Positions 9,858 through 18,706 of a DNA stretch of 51,213 nucleotides are shown one piece after another. Each line of letters begins with the position of its first letter. The stretch's first letter is position 1. Under the pieces are notes generated by a model. That model made no database searches and had not been told where the DNA came from. It saw only the letters and a program-made list of their open reading frames with translations. A program made the translations under genes and the position numbers. This DNA comes from a virus: positions 1-51,213 of IMG/VR virus record IMGVR_UViG_3300030103_005941, one strand, 5' to 3'.

Positions 9858-11723
9858 TTAAGTACCGTAATTAGAGTCAGTCAGTGTATTAGGCCCTCCA
9901 AGTTGACCAGTAGTTCTAGTACTTGTTGTCGGCGCATTTGAGCTGATTGCTGGCGTAGTACCCCTATTTCTTCTTAAATTATTAAATGCATTCTGTTGTA
10001 AGTTTGAGTATAGATCATTCGGTACTGTGTCCTTGAAGAAAACATTTAATGGCCCAATTTTATTTCCTTCTGGCACATCGTTATAATAGTTTCCTTGTCG
10101 ATCTTCCCAGCCACCTCTTATAATTGCTAATTCTTGTTCACCAATCACTATATCACCAAAACTATCTAAGCCAAGACCTGGGTCTTCTCCCTGTTCTAGC
10201 ACTATTTTTTTATTCTCTATTAGAACTTGCTGGTCTGTTGCAGGATCAGTACCAAAGACTGGCACAAAATAATATCCATTTCTAATTGCATCTTCGTTCT
10301 CTTGCGATACAAAGAATACACTTACTGAATCAACACCTGGAGTCTGCTCTATCAATGCGACTAAGTCGGATCTTGGTATTCTATCACGACGCTTGACCGA
10401 TAAGAAATAATCATTTAGGGTTTTTCTAATACTATTTCTAATTTCAGCTTTATCAAAATTTTCAAAATATCTAAGAATTATATTTACAGCATATCTTTTA
10501 ATTTTTGGATCTACAATCCTAACTTCAGCTGTTACGACCTGTCTACCGCTTTCGTTGAGTATTTCTTTGACCTGTTCCTTTTCATCTGCTGTTAACGAGA
10601 ATTCATCTTCGGGAACTGTAAAATAGTCTAAATTAGTTGTTAGCTTTTTTTGAATATCAGGTATCAAAAACAAATAAATGATATTATCATCATCTAAATA
10701 CTGATCATCCTTTGTATTATATGCATTAATAAAGCTAAAGAAATCATACTTTCTTAAAAAATATATGTAGTTGTCTGGATTTGCTAAAACAAACGATCTG
10801 CTTGCACTTGGCGCAATGAGCCTAGTTAGATCCGGATCCTCGGAATTACTGCCTAAGCTTGGATTGCGTACAATCTTTATTTGCAAGAACTTATTAAGAT
10901 CGACATCTTCTCCTTGCTGATCTGTAGCAGGATCCTCAAACTCTAACGTTATGCCACTTCCACCAACATTACCGCTAGATCCACGCGTTTTCACATAATC
11001 TACTTCAATAATAGAACCAAGAGGCGGCGGAAACCCAAATTGTTGATTTCCAAAGAATATGCTAAGACCACCATTTACTGAAGTTTTCACTAGCACTGCC
11101 TTTGCACCTTTATCCATGTCATACAGAGATTCAACTATCTCGTATCTCTCAGCGTCAACTGTCACTGTTACAAGATGTTGGTCGGTTGCATCGGTAGTTG
11201 TTAAATTGTATGCCTGAATATCTCTACCAGTTCCTGTAAACTTTTGCGTATCCCTTTCTCCTTGAATTAGTTCAACATTTATAAAATCTGGATTTGATTT
11301 TTCTAGCCTTATAAAGTCGGAGTCAAAATTTAAAAAATATTTTTGATCATTGTTTACTACTTTACATTTAGCAAACCTGTTAATTTGTACATAGTCCCCT
11401 GGTATTTCTGAGGCCATTTGGTTAAGTCTAATACCAATTATTCCTCTAGCAGATATGCCACGAGTAGGATCATGACCTGTCAGCCTTGATAGTCCATAGA
11501 TCGATTCGATATTTCTGGCTCTAGATATATTTGATTCAGTTGCAACGGCTTCTATATAGAAAAATATAAGTTCACCAAGGTTAGCAACTACAGTAAGGAT
11601 CTGGCCAAAAGGAGAAGCAGGAGTAAATGTTTCTACAGCCTGATCATACTTTTCTTGCAAAAATCTAAAAGCATCTTGAAATAGCTCTGTAGCTTTTATT
11701 CTAGTTTTACTAAAAAATGACAT
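9858..11723 (-). CDS. Baseplate wedge protein, T4 gp6 / baseplate-J-like
   Basis: 621 residues, near the size of T4 gp6 (660). The N-terminus carries the typical helical gp6/J start: 'TRIKATELFQDAF', then 'SPFGQILTVVANLGELIFFYIE', then 'RARNIESIYGLSRLTGHDP'. In this family the segment packs the wedge dimer and holds the R-x2-NIxSIYGLxRLTGH motif. A middle beta domain (about 60-270) is followed by an alpha/beta 'VDPKIKRYAVNIILRYFENF' region (about 400-470), the J-like C-terminal fold. The tail end is Pro/Thr/Asn-rich and probably disordered. It follows the gp25-like gene, the canonical order. In T4, gp6 forms the inner ring of the baseplate that rearranges on contraction. Confidence 0.85.
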   Translation of the reverse strand: MSFFSKTRIKATELFQDAFRFLQEKYDQAVETFTPASPFGQILTVVANLGELIFFYIEAVATESNISRARNIESIYGLSRLTGHDPTRGISARGIIGIRLNQMASEIPGDYVQINRFAKCKVVNNDQKYFLNFDSDFIRLEKSNPDFINVELIQGERDTQKFTGTGRDIQAYNLTTTDATDQHLVTVTVDAERYEIVESLYDMDKGAKAVLVKTSVNGGLSIFFGNQQFGFPPPLGSIIEVDYVKTRGSSGNVGGSGITLEFEDPATDQQGEDVDLNKFLQIKIVRNPSLGSNSEDPDLTRLIAPSASRSFVLANPDNYIYFLRKYDFFSFINAYNTKDDQYLDDDNIIYLFLIPDIQKKLTTNLDYFTVPEDEFSLTADEKEQVKEILNESGRQVVTAEVRIVDPKIKRYAVNIILRYFENFDKAEIRNSIRKTLNDYFLSVKRRDRIPRSDLVALIEQTPGVDSVSVFFVSQENEDAIRNGYYFVPVFGTDPATDQQVLIENKKIVLEQGEDPGLGLDSFGDIVIGEQELAIIRGGWEDRQGNYYNDVPEGNKIGPLNVFFKDTVPNDLYSNLQQNAFNNLRRNRGTTPAISSNAPTTSTRTTGQLGGPNTLTDSNYGT

Positions 11724-11739
11724 TTATATTTTTAATTTT

Positions 11740-12102
11740 TTAAAAGACGACTCCTAATGCCCGTTGATCATTAATGAATATCTCTATCAAAGCTCCGCTT
11801 CTTTCTACCGTCTTGAAAAACTGGACCTTAGTATCATATGCAAATATATTAGGACCATTTAAGCAATAGTTTGATATTTGGGTATTTATCCTATTTCTTA
11901 TTTGGCTCTCATTAGATATTAGACTAAAGAGTAAATCATCGAGATTAGCCCCGAATCCAGATGCACCTAAAACTTCATGTCTTCGAGTAAATAGAGTATT
12001 TTCTATTTTTAATAAAAACTGTGATAGCGTATCCGTTACTTCTAGCCTGTTAGGATCAAACTTAGCGGAATCAGCCTCTCTATTATAAATGTCTCTTATC
12101 AT
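11740..12102 (-). CDS. Baseplate wedge protein gp25-like (GPW/gp25 fold)
   Basis: 120 residues, the usual length for gp25/GPW proteins (about 105-135). The C-terminal half has the expected alpha-beta-beta pattern. A helix 'ESQIRNRINTQISNYCLNGPN' is followed by a strand pair ending 'SGALIEIFINDQR'; this fold gave the family its old 'lysozyme-like' label. The signature 'GxxLDDLLFSLISNE' matches the gp25 segment that precedes the core helix. It lies directly upstream of the gp6-like gene, as in most contractile tails, where gp25 nucleates sheath and wedge contact. A 67-nt non-coding gap separates it from the preceding gene. Confidence 0.85.
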   Translation of the reverse strand: MIRDIYNREADSAKFDPNRLEVTDTLSQFLLKIENTLFTRRHEVLGASGFGANLDDLLFSLISNESQIRNRINTQISNYCLNGPNIFAYDTKVQFFKTVERSGALIEIFINDQRALGVVF

Positions 12103-12169
12103 TTTTACAGAATACAGTTTTTATATATATTCTGCTCAAAAGAAATGGCATACATATTATATTTTGACC

Positions 12170-13021
12170 TTATGCAGTGAAAAACCAATCAGCTCCGTCA
12201 TCTAACTTAATTTCTTCTATTAGCTTATCAATCTCATCAGTAGCCTCTGATTGTATTAAATCGTAATTTATTGTTATATTACCAGGTAAATTAAATTGGA
12301 AAGTACCAAGTATTCTAGATAATTGCTGTTTAGCTCTTGCAATTACATATCTCTGGAATGCCTCATCTGCAAATAATGCACAATCAGGCACTTTGATATA
12401 TGCTTGAAATATAACTTCGTTTTTAGGAAGTTCTCCGAGAAATCTAAATTTATGAGTTAGCCTATTATAGGAATAGCTTATTTGTTGTTGGAGAGCCTGT
12501 CTAGCATTATCAATAAATTTTTCGTTTATAACATAGTACATTAAATTCTCACTTGCTATTCCAGCACCAGCTCCGCGATACGCATCAGAATAAACAAACT
12601 TGTCAATGGCGAAATCCCGGTCCCCGGCTGAGAATGTTTGAGACCCAAATCCGCCATCTTCACCAGCAAATCTATTTACTTCAAAAACGTTATTGATAGA
12701 ATAAACCTGTTCTGGCATTGGAACAACACCTCTAGGTGAAGTTATATCAGAACTGTTCAAAACATCATCCTTACCAAAATTACCATTCATAAACGCATCA
12801 GTTGCAAATACAGCTCTCGGAAGTGCAAGATAAGTTTCTTCTACGCTATCTTCATATATTTTATAGAAATAGTCTTTAGCTCTGTTTATGATTCTAGCTA
12901 GTTCCTTTTTAGGAACTGTAAATGGTATTTGACAGGCAACAGTTAGATCGTCGTTTATTATCTTTACTAATTCATCAAGACAGTCTCTTGATGCATTATC
13001 ATCACAATTTATTATAGCCAT
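12170..13021 (-). CDS. Structural protein, possibly gp13-like neck protein
   Basis: 283 residues. The opening helical region is 'CLDELVKIINDDLTVACQIP', then 'VPKKELARIINRAKDYFYKIYEDSVEETYLALP'. It resembles the start of T4-type gp13 neck/head-completion proteins: a helix, a 'vxvtdeqi' turn, a long helix with Y/F...Y.D, then a beta strand. The rest mixes helices and strands, with a long helix near 215-240 (AFQRYVIARAKQQLSRILGT). Length is close to gp13 (309). It lies between the amidoligase-like gene and gp25-like gene, so a baseplate role is also possible. Assignment is tentative and rests on fold-like pattern only. Confidence 0.55.
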   Translation of the reverse strand: MAIINCDDNASRDCLDELVKIINDDLTVACQIPFTVPKKELARIINRAKDYFYKIYEDSVEETYLALPRAVFATDAFMNGNFGKDDVLNSSDITSPRGVVPMPEQVYSINNVFEVNRFAGEDGGFGSQTFSAGDRDFAIDKFVYSDAYRGAGAGIASENLMYYVINEKFIDNARQALQQQISYSYNRLTHKFRFLGELPKNEVIFQAYIKVPDCALFADEAFQRYVIARAKQQLSRILGTFQFNLPGNITINYDLIQSEATDEIDKLIEEIKLDDGADWFFTA

Positions 13022-13022
13022 T

Positions 13023-14324
13023 TTAATCTATTTTTTCTATCTCAATGATCTCAACTTTGTCATTAAGATCAGCATGCTTAGTAGCGCGACCCTTTCTGAA
13101 TATACCTCCTTTCATTGAACCACTAAATACACCGCGTTCTCCAAATACATATGAATCATTTACATTTACATTTCTACTAACATAGCAGTCTTCTAGTTTA
13201 GACCCTTGCACTTTAGTAGACCCAAATAAATTACACTCAAATAATGAAGATGAATTTATGTCAGAGTTGAATATATCGGATTTTACAACGTTGCCTGAAA
13301 TTTTACAATCAACAATGTCAACAGATTCTAGCAAAAAACATTTTGGTAAATCTGCATCTTTAATTTGTATTCTGCCTTGGTCAGAATCGTAGTTGATCAT
13401 ACCTTTTTGCATGCCTGTTTCGTTTAGTATCTTTAGTATACTGTCTCTGATAACAGTCCAATAAGAATCTATTATGTTTTTAGCAGTACTAAGATCTACC
13501 AATATTTTAATATCTTTAAAATGCTTTTTAAAGTCATCGTAACTCTTATAAGATTGTATAATAGGCAAGTGTAATTTTAGTATTTTATCAAGAGCTTCTA
13601 CATCTTTTTTATTGTACTCTGGGTTAACTAATACTTCATAAAGGCTTATGATGAAATGCTCTATCATACTCAAGACCTTTGGATATTTTTTCTCGTAATC
13701 CGCTCCGCCCAGATATCTAAATTCTAAATATCCCTTTGCAGCCTTACTAAAATTTACACCATAATATTTCTCTTTGACAAACTGAAAGTCCTTCCAGTTA
13801 ATTTTATCAGGGGTGCGTTGAACCATTCCGCTAAGCGGTGTAACAAATTTTATTGACTTAGCATAAACCGAGTCTTTTCTATTTGGAAACGCATCGTAAA
13901 CTTTATCCTCATCGAAGTTAAGTACAAACTTACCGATGTCTAAATTAGAAATATTTAGTTCTGTTCCTAATTTATCTCCGGAAAAAGAAATGTTAACATG
14001 TATCGAGCATCTGTCGTTAGTACTTCCATTCTTTTGAATCCACCCTAACATTTTGCCTAACAAGACCTTTGCTTCTGGAAACTCAAGTGCGCCTGTGACC
14101 ATTTCGATCATTCCAGATCCACCGGAATTATCAGGCTCTAATTTGAACTCATTATCTGTTGGATTAAATGCACTGTGTGCTTTGTCCTCGATGCGTATTT
14201 TCTTTCCTAGTAATCTTGAAAGTGAACTGGCAGTTTCTTTAAGATCTTTCTTTGAAAAGAACTCAAACTCAAATCCTATCTTGGATGCTAGTAATGCATT
14301 TTGTTTTTCGACTTTGCTTAACAA
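13023..14324 (-). CDS. Amidoligase-like enzyme with beta-helix C-terminus
   Basis: 433 residues from a TTG start. No in-frame ATG lies between the upstream stop and residue 72, and the conserved core begins earlier. Residues 17-23 (GFEFEFF), D65 in 'EPDNS', E74 in 'MIEMVTG', the 'DRCSIHVNISF' strand with H109 and 'YLEFRYLGG' (E201, R203) reproduce the order of motifs in the amidoligase family. That family has a glutamine-synthetase-like fold and forms amide bonds using ATP. From about 325 to 425 is a run of short strands with regularly spaced small or hydrophobic residues (for example 'SSSLFECNLFGSTKVQGSKL'), suggesting a pentapeptide- or beta-helix-like domain. It lies in the late operon between an S1-like and a neck-like gene, 2 nt from the latter. 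Substrate unknown; a virion or host protein/peptide could be modified. Confidence 0.7.
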   Translation of the reverse strand: MLSKVEKQNALLASKIGFEFEFFSKKDLKETASSLSRLLGKKIRIEDKAHSAFNPTDNEFKLEPDNSGGSGMIEMVTGALEFPEAKVLLGKMLGWIQKNGSTNDRCSIHVNISFSGDKLGTELNISNLDIGKFVLNFDEDKVYDAFPNRKDSVYAKSIKFVTPLSGMVQRTPDKINWKDFQFVKEKYYGVNFSKAAKGYLEFRYLGGADYEKKYPKVLSMIEHFIISLYEVLVNPEYNKKDVEALDKILKLHLPIIQSYKSYDDFKKHFKDIKILVDLSTAKNIIDSYWTVIRDSILKILNETGMQKGMINYDSDQGRIQIKDADLPKCFLLESVDIVDCKISGNVVKSDIFNSDINSSSLFECNLFGSTKVQGSKLEDCYVSRNVNVNDSYVFGERGVFSGSMKGGIFRKGRATKHADLNDKVEIIEIEKID

Positions 14325-14346
14325 AACTAAATTTTTTATTATATAT

Positions 14347-15480
14347 TTAGTTTGCTGCGAGAGAGAAATCTATTTTTTGTTCAACTTCATCAATTGAATT
14401 AATTCTAACCATCAATTCATCGCCTTTCGATAGCTTTTGACCCTTTTGTTTTGATATATGGAGCAATCCACTAATACCTTCTTCTAACTGAATAAAACTA
14501 CCGTATTTTGCTACCTTTACAACCAATCCCTTTGTTATTAAACCTGCTCGATACTTTTCACTAATACCCTCCCATGGGTTTTCTTTGACTCCCTTTTGGC
14601 TTAAAATTATTTTTTTATCAGAAACAATATCATGTGCCCAAAATGTTATAGAATCTCCAGGTTTTATTTGTCCATTATTAAATAACTCTCTAGTCTCTTC
14701 ATCTAACTCTTCAGCGGGAATCAAACCTGTAAGACAATCATTAAACTGCGCAAATACCCCGAACTTAGTAGTTCCGGTAACGAATCCCTTAACTTTTGTT
14801 TCAATGTTGCCTTTTAAGTTATCGATTGCATCAGGTATTAATGTTCTGAGGTATTCTCTATGCGAAACCACGACTACATTCTTTTCTCTTGAAAAGTTTA
14901 TAGCCATTACATAAATTTCTCGCCCTACTAAAGATTCAAAGTCATGTAATTTATTCAGACCTGCAACTGATCCTGGCATGAAGCAATCAATACCAGCAAT
15001 ATTTACCCAATATCCGCCATGTATTAATTCTTTAACATAACCCGGGAATGCAACAGTCTTGTCTCCTATGGAATCAAATAATTCTTGTTTAGTTTTTATC
15101 TTTATAGCCTCGGTTATTGATCCAATAATATCTCCCTTGTTAGTATGTCTAACATGAATATCAATTGCCATGTCGACTTCTAGTTGATCAATAACAGATC
15201 TACTTTCACTACTTAATTGAACAGCAGCTGTTCTCTTTTTGTCTATTTGAACAAGCGCAGTATCATCGGATAATCCTATGACAGTTCCTTCTGTTAGATA
15301 TGAATTATCATCAGAAATTGCAGGCTCTGACTGTTCAATAGTTAGTCCATACATTTCTAAGTGTTCTAAAGCATATGGCCTATTACATAAAAGTTTTACG
15401 TCTTTTGGTAAATCTACTTCAACTTTTTTAGTATCAAATGGATCATCACTGAGTTGAATCAGTATTTGCTGCTTTGGCAT
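14347..15480 (-). CDS. Ribosomal protein S1-like RNA-binding protein (about four S1/OB domains)
   Basis: 377 residues. Four OB-fold repeats can be seen: a degenerate one at ~60-107, a second at ~120-193 (FPGYVKELIHGGYWVNIAGI), a clear third at ~203-275 (VKGFVTGTTKFGVFAQFNDC, then LTGLIPAEEL) and a clear fourth at ~295-377 (TKGLVVKVAKYGSFIQLEEG, then ISGLLHISKQ). The G-x-V-x(3)-KFG-x-F-(V/I) and GL(I/L)(P/H) signatures are those of bacterial S1. Cellular S1 is longer (often 550-600 residues, six domains), so this is a shortened version. In the cell S1 recruits mRNA to the 30S subunit. A phage copy may favour phage mRNAs, which here lack Shine-Dalgarno sequences, or act as an RNA chaperone. It is co-transcribed with tail genes. 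Confidence 0.85.
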   Translation of the reverse strand: MPKQQILIQLSDDPFDTKKVEVDLPKDVKLLCNRPYALEHLEMYGLTIEQSEPAISDDNSYLTEGTVIGLSDDTALVQIDKKRTAAVQLSSESRSVIDQLEVDMAIDIHVRHTNKGDIIGSITEAIKIKTKQELFDSIGDKTVAFPGYVKELIHGGYWVNIAGIDCFMPGSVAGLNKLHDFESLVGREIYVMAINFSREKNVVVVSHREYLRTLIPDAIDNLKGNIETKVKGFVTGTTKFGVFAQFNDCLTGLIPAEELDEETRELFNNGQIKPGDSITFWAHDIVSDKKIILSQKGVKENPWEGISEKYRAGLITKGLVVKVAKYGSFIQLEEGISGLLHISKQKGQKLSKGDELMVRINSIDEVEQKIDFSLAAN

Positions 15481-15532
15481 TTTATTATTTTACAAGGTTA
15501 AAAACTATATTATATATCACATATTAGCTATG

Positions 15533-16090
15533 CTACTTAAGCCCATTCCAAGGAACAGTCAATGGTGTGCCAGCTGTGCTAGTTCCAACCCACTGTCCTT
15601 TTACACTTCTTAGGTGGTTCGTAAAGGCCCTGCCTAATGATTGGCTACTCTGTCTTGCGCTTCCCTCTAAAAATGCGTTTCGTAAATCTAGAGCTAATTT
15701 TGCTTGGTTACCTGGAAATGTAACAATGTTTACGCCTCCTGGAAGACCAAGTGGCGGCCCACCAGTTGATGGTGGAACTGCTGGGTTGAATACAACTCCA
15801 GTCCAATATAAAATTACCTGACGTGCAGCAGCTAACCAAATCCCTTGTGATATTTTGCCTAGAGGCAATGCACGAGAGGCTAAAAAGGATGACGTTAAGC
15901 CGGTTGCAATAATTTTAGGCCCTTTTAAGTTTACTGGAAATGCCGGTATTTTAAACTGCGTTCTCGGCGTTGCAGTTCTAGCAGCCAAGTTATATGCAGC
16001 AGCAATTGTAGCTGCAGTAACTGCTTCATTCGGAGACGCCAACGATGAGAAAAAGGCAGTATATTCGACTAGTTTACGATTAAATGCCAT
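15533..16090 (-). CDS. Virion-associated protein of the baseplate hub cluster
   Basis: 185 residues, Ala/Pro/Gly-rich. It has an Ala-rich helix (EAVTAATIAAAYNLAARTAT) followed by hydrophobic segments and a Pro/Gly loop (NPAVPPSTGGPPLGLPGG). Its ATG lies 2 nt after the end of the spike (gp5-like) gene, so translation is probably coupled and a role beside the spike is likely. Such small Ala/Pro-rich proteins occur beside spike genes, but I do not recognise this family and see no enzymatic residues. Confidence 0.65.
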   Translation of the reverse strand: MAFNRKLVEYTAFFSSLASPNEAVTAATIAAAYNLAARTATPRTQFKIPAFPVNLKGPKIIATGLTSSFLASRALPLGKISQGIWLAAARQVILYWTGVVFNPAVPPSTGGPPLGLPGGVNIVTFPGNQAKLALDLRNAFLEGSARQSSQSLGRAFTNHLRSVKGQWVGTSTAGTPLTVPWNGLK

Positions 16091-16092
16091 GA

Positions 16093-17034
16093 TTATCCAG
16101 TTGTAACGATTGTACTTAATGCTGGTGCGGCAGATGTTGTTGGAGGTCCACTTGGACCAACACCAGTTGGATGCACATGTGCATCAAAAATCTCTTGGAA
16201 TGTATTTCCTTTCATAATAGCCTCAGCTGCACCAGTGCCTAAGCTAACCGATGGAGCATCTATTGTAGCATTTCCTGATGCAGTTATAGCTACTGATGGT
16301 GCCTGGATATTAAATGCTCCTCCAGCTATCATTTTAATTTCAGCACCTCCCTGTATACCAATGTTACTTCCAGCCAGTATAAAACAGTTACTACCTGCAC
16401 TTGTCTCGATATTACTACCAGCCGTAGCGGTTATATTAGTACCAGCTCCAACAGTAATTGCACTACCTGCATCGACGTTTACATTACTACCTGCATTCAC
16501 AATAACTTCAGATGCTTGCTCAATAGTTACAGTTCCTCCAGCCATTGTAATAGTTCCTCCCGCATCATCTGTTATAAAAATAGTTTTGCTAGGCTGTATA
16601 TTAACCTGTGCGCCATTATAATCGATCATGAGTCCCTTTTCTTCAGTAAAGAAAACTTTGATTGGACCAGGAGCAGCCTCAGTATCATATATTAAGGAAT
16701 GTGCGTTTTTATAAGATCCTTGTATCTCTGCTTTTAATTCATCAGATGGATACAGATTATAGTGCCATATAGGAGCATATATTTGTCCCATTTCAAAAGT
16801 AACCCTTACAATTGAACCCTCTTTCGGCACGCTAAAGGTTCCAGATCCTGATATGGATCCTCCTGATGTATATGTTGCTGGTCTTGCCCATGGCAATTCT
16901 TCCAAGGACATACCGTCAAACTTACCGTATACTCTAATCTTACAGCGGCCTTCAAATAAGGGATCTTCATTACTTGCAACAAATCCGACCCATTGAGTAC
17001 CTACTAGATTGTCGTCGCCATTAATGTCTATCAT
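16093..17034 (-). CDS. Baseplate central spike, gp5-like, without lysozyme domain
   Basis: 313 residues. Residues ~1-110 form a gp5-type OB fold: 'QWVGFVASNEDPLFEGRCKIRVYG', then 'LPWARPATYTSG', then 'VPKEGSIVRVTFEMGQIYAPIW'. From ~150 to 270 come short repeats (NVNVDAGSAITVGAGTNITA...), the V/I-x-V-x-AGS pattern of the triple-stranded beta-helix needle. The C-terminus 'HVHPTGVGPSGPP' is the usual His-rich tip region of spike proteins. T4 gp5 carries a lysozyme domain between OB fold and needle; here the two are joined directly, so this spike has no muramidase. It overlaps the next upstream gene by 4 nt (ATGA). Confidence 0.9.
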   Translation of the reverse strand: MIDINGDDNLVGTQWVGFVASNEDPLFEGRCKIRVYGKFDGMSLEELPWARPATYTSGGSISGSGTFSVPKEGSIVRVTFEMGQIYAPIWHYNLYPSDELKAEIQGSYKNAHSLIYDTEAAPGPIKVFFTEEKGLMIDYNGAQVNIQPSKTIFITDDAGGTITMAGGTVTIEQASEVIVNAGSNVNVDAGSAITVGAGTNITATAGSNIETSAGSNCFILAGSNIGIQGGAEIKMIAGGAFNIQAPSVAITASGNATIDAPSVSLGTGAAEAIMKGNTFQEIFDAHVHPTGVGPSGPPTTSAAPALSTIVTTG

Positions 17035-18695
17035 TCAAATACATTTTTAGAAGTTAGTGAAGGGGGACCCGGTGGCACAGAAGATCCTAGTACATTCTTA
17101 CTCTCTAGTGGAGGCTGGCCATTAGGCGCAGCGCCTACAGCATTTTTACTCTGTAAAGGTGCCTGTCTACTCGGGCTATTACCAAATGGATTTTCTGCAT
17201 TTAGCCTTCTAGGCTCCCTACCATCGTTATTAGTTGGTTGATTTGCTGGTGGTAGTATTCGGTCTCCTAAATTTCTATTAAGTGCATTTAGCTGAACACC
17301 TAGAGTGTTTGATGCATCATCTAAAACTCCAATCAAAGCTTGTCCGAACTGAGTGCCTGATAATGCTTGAGTTGCAAGTCCAAATAAATTATCAACGCCA
17401 ATCGTTGCGAATCTTCTAGCTTGGCCTTCAGCCGCACCCTGAAGCCTATCACTTATACTGCTTAAACTAAGTCCACCGAATTGTGCAACCTTTCCTTTGA
17501 GCCTAGCCGCCGCAGCCTTAGCCGCACCACCAAATATATCTCCGACTCTTTCCCCGGCACTTGGTCGATTTGCAGCGGGATCTGCCTGGCCAGAATTCTC
17601 CCTATTAGGATATATTTGAAATGATTCTAAAGGTTCTTCATCTGAATTTAAAGGCTCATTTAGATTTGGATTTCTAGTAGCACCTTCAATTGTAGAAGCG
17701 GGTCTACTGATGTCTACTCTATCAAACATATTTCCACCAATTTTAGGTGCACTTGATTGCAAAGTACCAGGTGCGGCGGTCATTGATTCTTCGTTAAGTG
17801 GATTGCCCATTCCAGAAAATTCTCCAGAGAGTACCACATTGCCATATGAAAATTTTAAACTTTGTGTAGCCATTGCAGCTTCACCTGCGTTTGTTACTCC
17901 TTCAAATATTTTACCAGATGCCTCTGGTAAGAATAGGCAATCTGTAAACCTAAATTTAATAAAACTAACATTTTGATTTATAAATTCCAAAACCTCAGGA
18001 CCTCTTGCTCCTGGATCTCTAATGATATTCGTGACAGTGTGGAAATTTCTTAATTCATGAACAGTCACACTAATATTAAAATATCTTAGATTTTTAGGCA
18101 AAACAAACCTTCTAGCTATGTTGTCATATGCAGCTAGTCGATACTGCATCATCATAGCAGTTATCTTTAAGTCTATTGCTTCAAGTAAACCTATGGTTAT
18201 TCCCTCTTCAGCACTTGAACCTATATATGGATCTTCTCCAAATTTTGCTATTTTTTGGTATGCCTCTGGTAAACCCTCTATAGTTTGTATATAATATGCC
18301 TTTGTGGTTTGTAATTTATTTATATTATGCCCGAAATATGATAAGTATTTTGCTCTATTTTCAAGGCCAGAATTTTTTAAATATGCTAATGCAGTCCCAG
18401 CGTGTCCAGAGTTAAGTGTCGGAATAGTTCCAGCTCCCGTTGGCCTCGTGGTTGCTGATACATTACCATCACCTGGGCTTTGGTTATCTGCAGGTTGGGT
18501 GTTAAGTGAGGCATAAACCGCGCTTGGGTCCTGAAGCATGCCATCGAGAAGTGGTGAAAACGGATCAAATCTAAGCGTAAACCCTAAGTATGTTGGGTCG
18601 TCAAGACTCGTAAAACCAGTTTCATTCCTTTGTACAGGCTGCCTAGTGTTTTGTATAAACCTCTTTGCAATTTTATATGAATTAAACTGTGACAT
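17031..18695 (-). CDS. Baseplate hub / tail-tube initiator-type protein
   Basis: 554 residues. The first ~300 form an ordered domain with a tube-like beta signature: 'DPTYLGFTLRFDPFSPLLDG', 'LRYFNISVTVHELRNFH', 'FIKFRFTDCLFLPEASGKIF' and 'SLKFSYGNVVLSGEFSGMG'. This pattern fits gp48/gp54-type proteins that cap the hub and start the tail tube (inference). After ~310 the chain becomes Pro/Asn/Ala-rich with a helical Ala/Gly patch. It ends in three near-repeats of P-x-L-x-SKN-x2 (PLQSKNAVG, PLESKNVLG, SLTSKNVFE). It lies between hub (gp27-like) and spike (gp5-like) genes, overlapping the latter by 4 nt. Confidence 0.65.
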   Translation of the reverse strand: MSQFNSYKIAKRFIQNTRQPVQRNETGFTSLDDPTYLGFTLRFDPFSPLLDGMLQDPSAVYASLNTQPADNQSPGDGNVSATTRPTGAGTIPTLNSGHAGTALAYLKNSGLENRAKYLSYFGHNINKLQTTKAYYIQTIEGLPEAYQKIAKFGEDPYIGSSAEEGITIGLLEAIDLKITAMMMQYRLAAYDNIARRFVLPKNLRYFNISVTVHELRNFHTVTNIIRDPGARGPEVLEFINQNVSFIKFRFTDCLFLPEASGKIFEGVTNAGEAAMATQSLKFSYGNVVLSGEFSGMGNPLNEESMTAAPGTLQSSAPKIGGNMFDRVDISRPASTIEGATRNPNLNEPLNSDEEPLESFQIYPNRENSGQADPAANRPSAGERVGDIFGGAAKAAAARLKGKVAQFGGLSLSSISDRLQGAAEGQARRFATIGVDNLFGLATQALSGTQFGQALIGVLDDASNTLGVQLNALNRNLGDRILPPANQPTNNDGREPRRLNAENPFGNSPSRQAPLQSKNAVGAAPNGQPPLESKNVLGSSVPPGPPSLTSKNVFE

Positions 18696-18706
18696 ATATG
18701 TATTTA

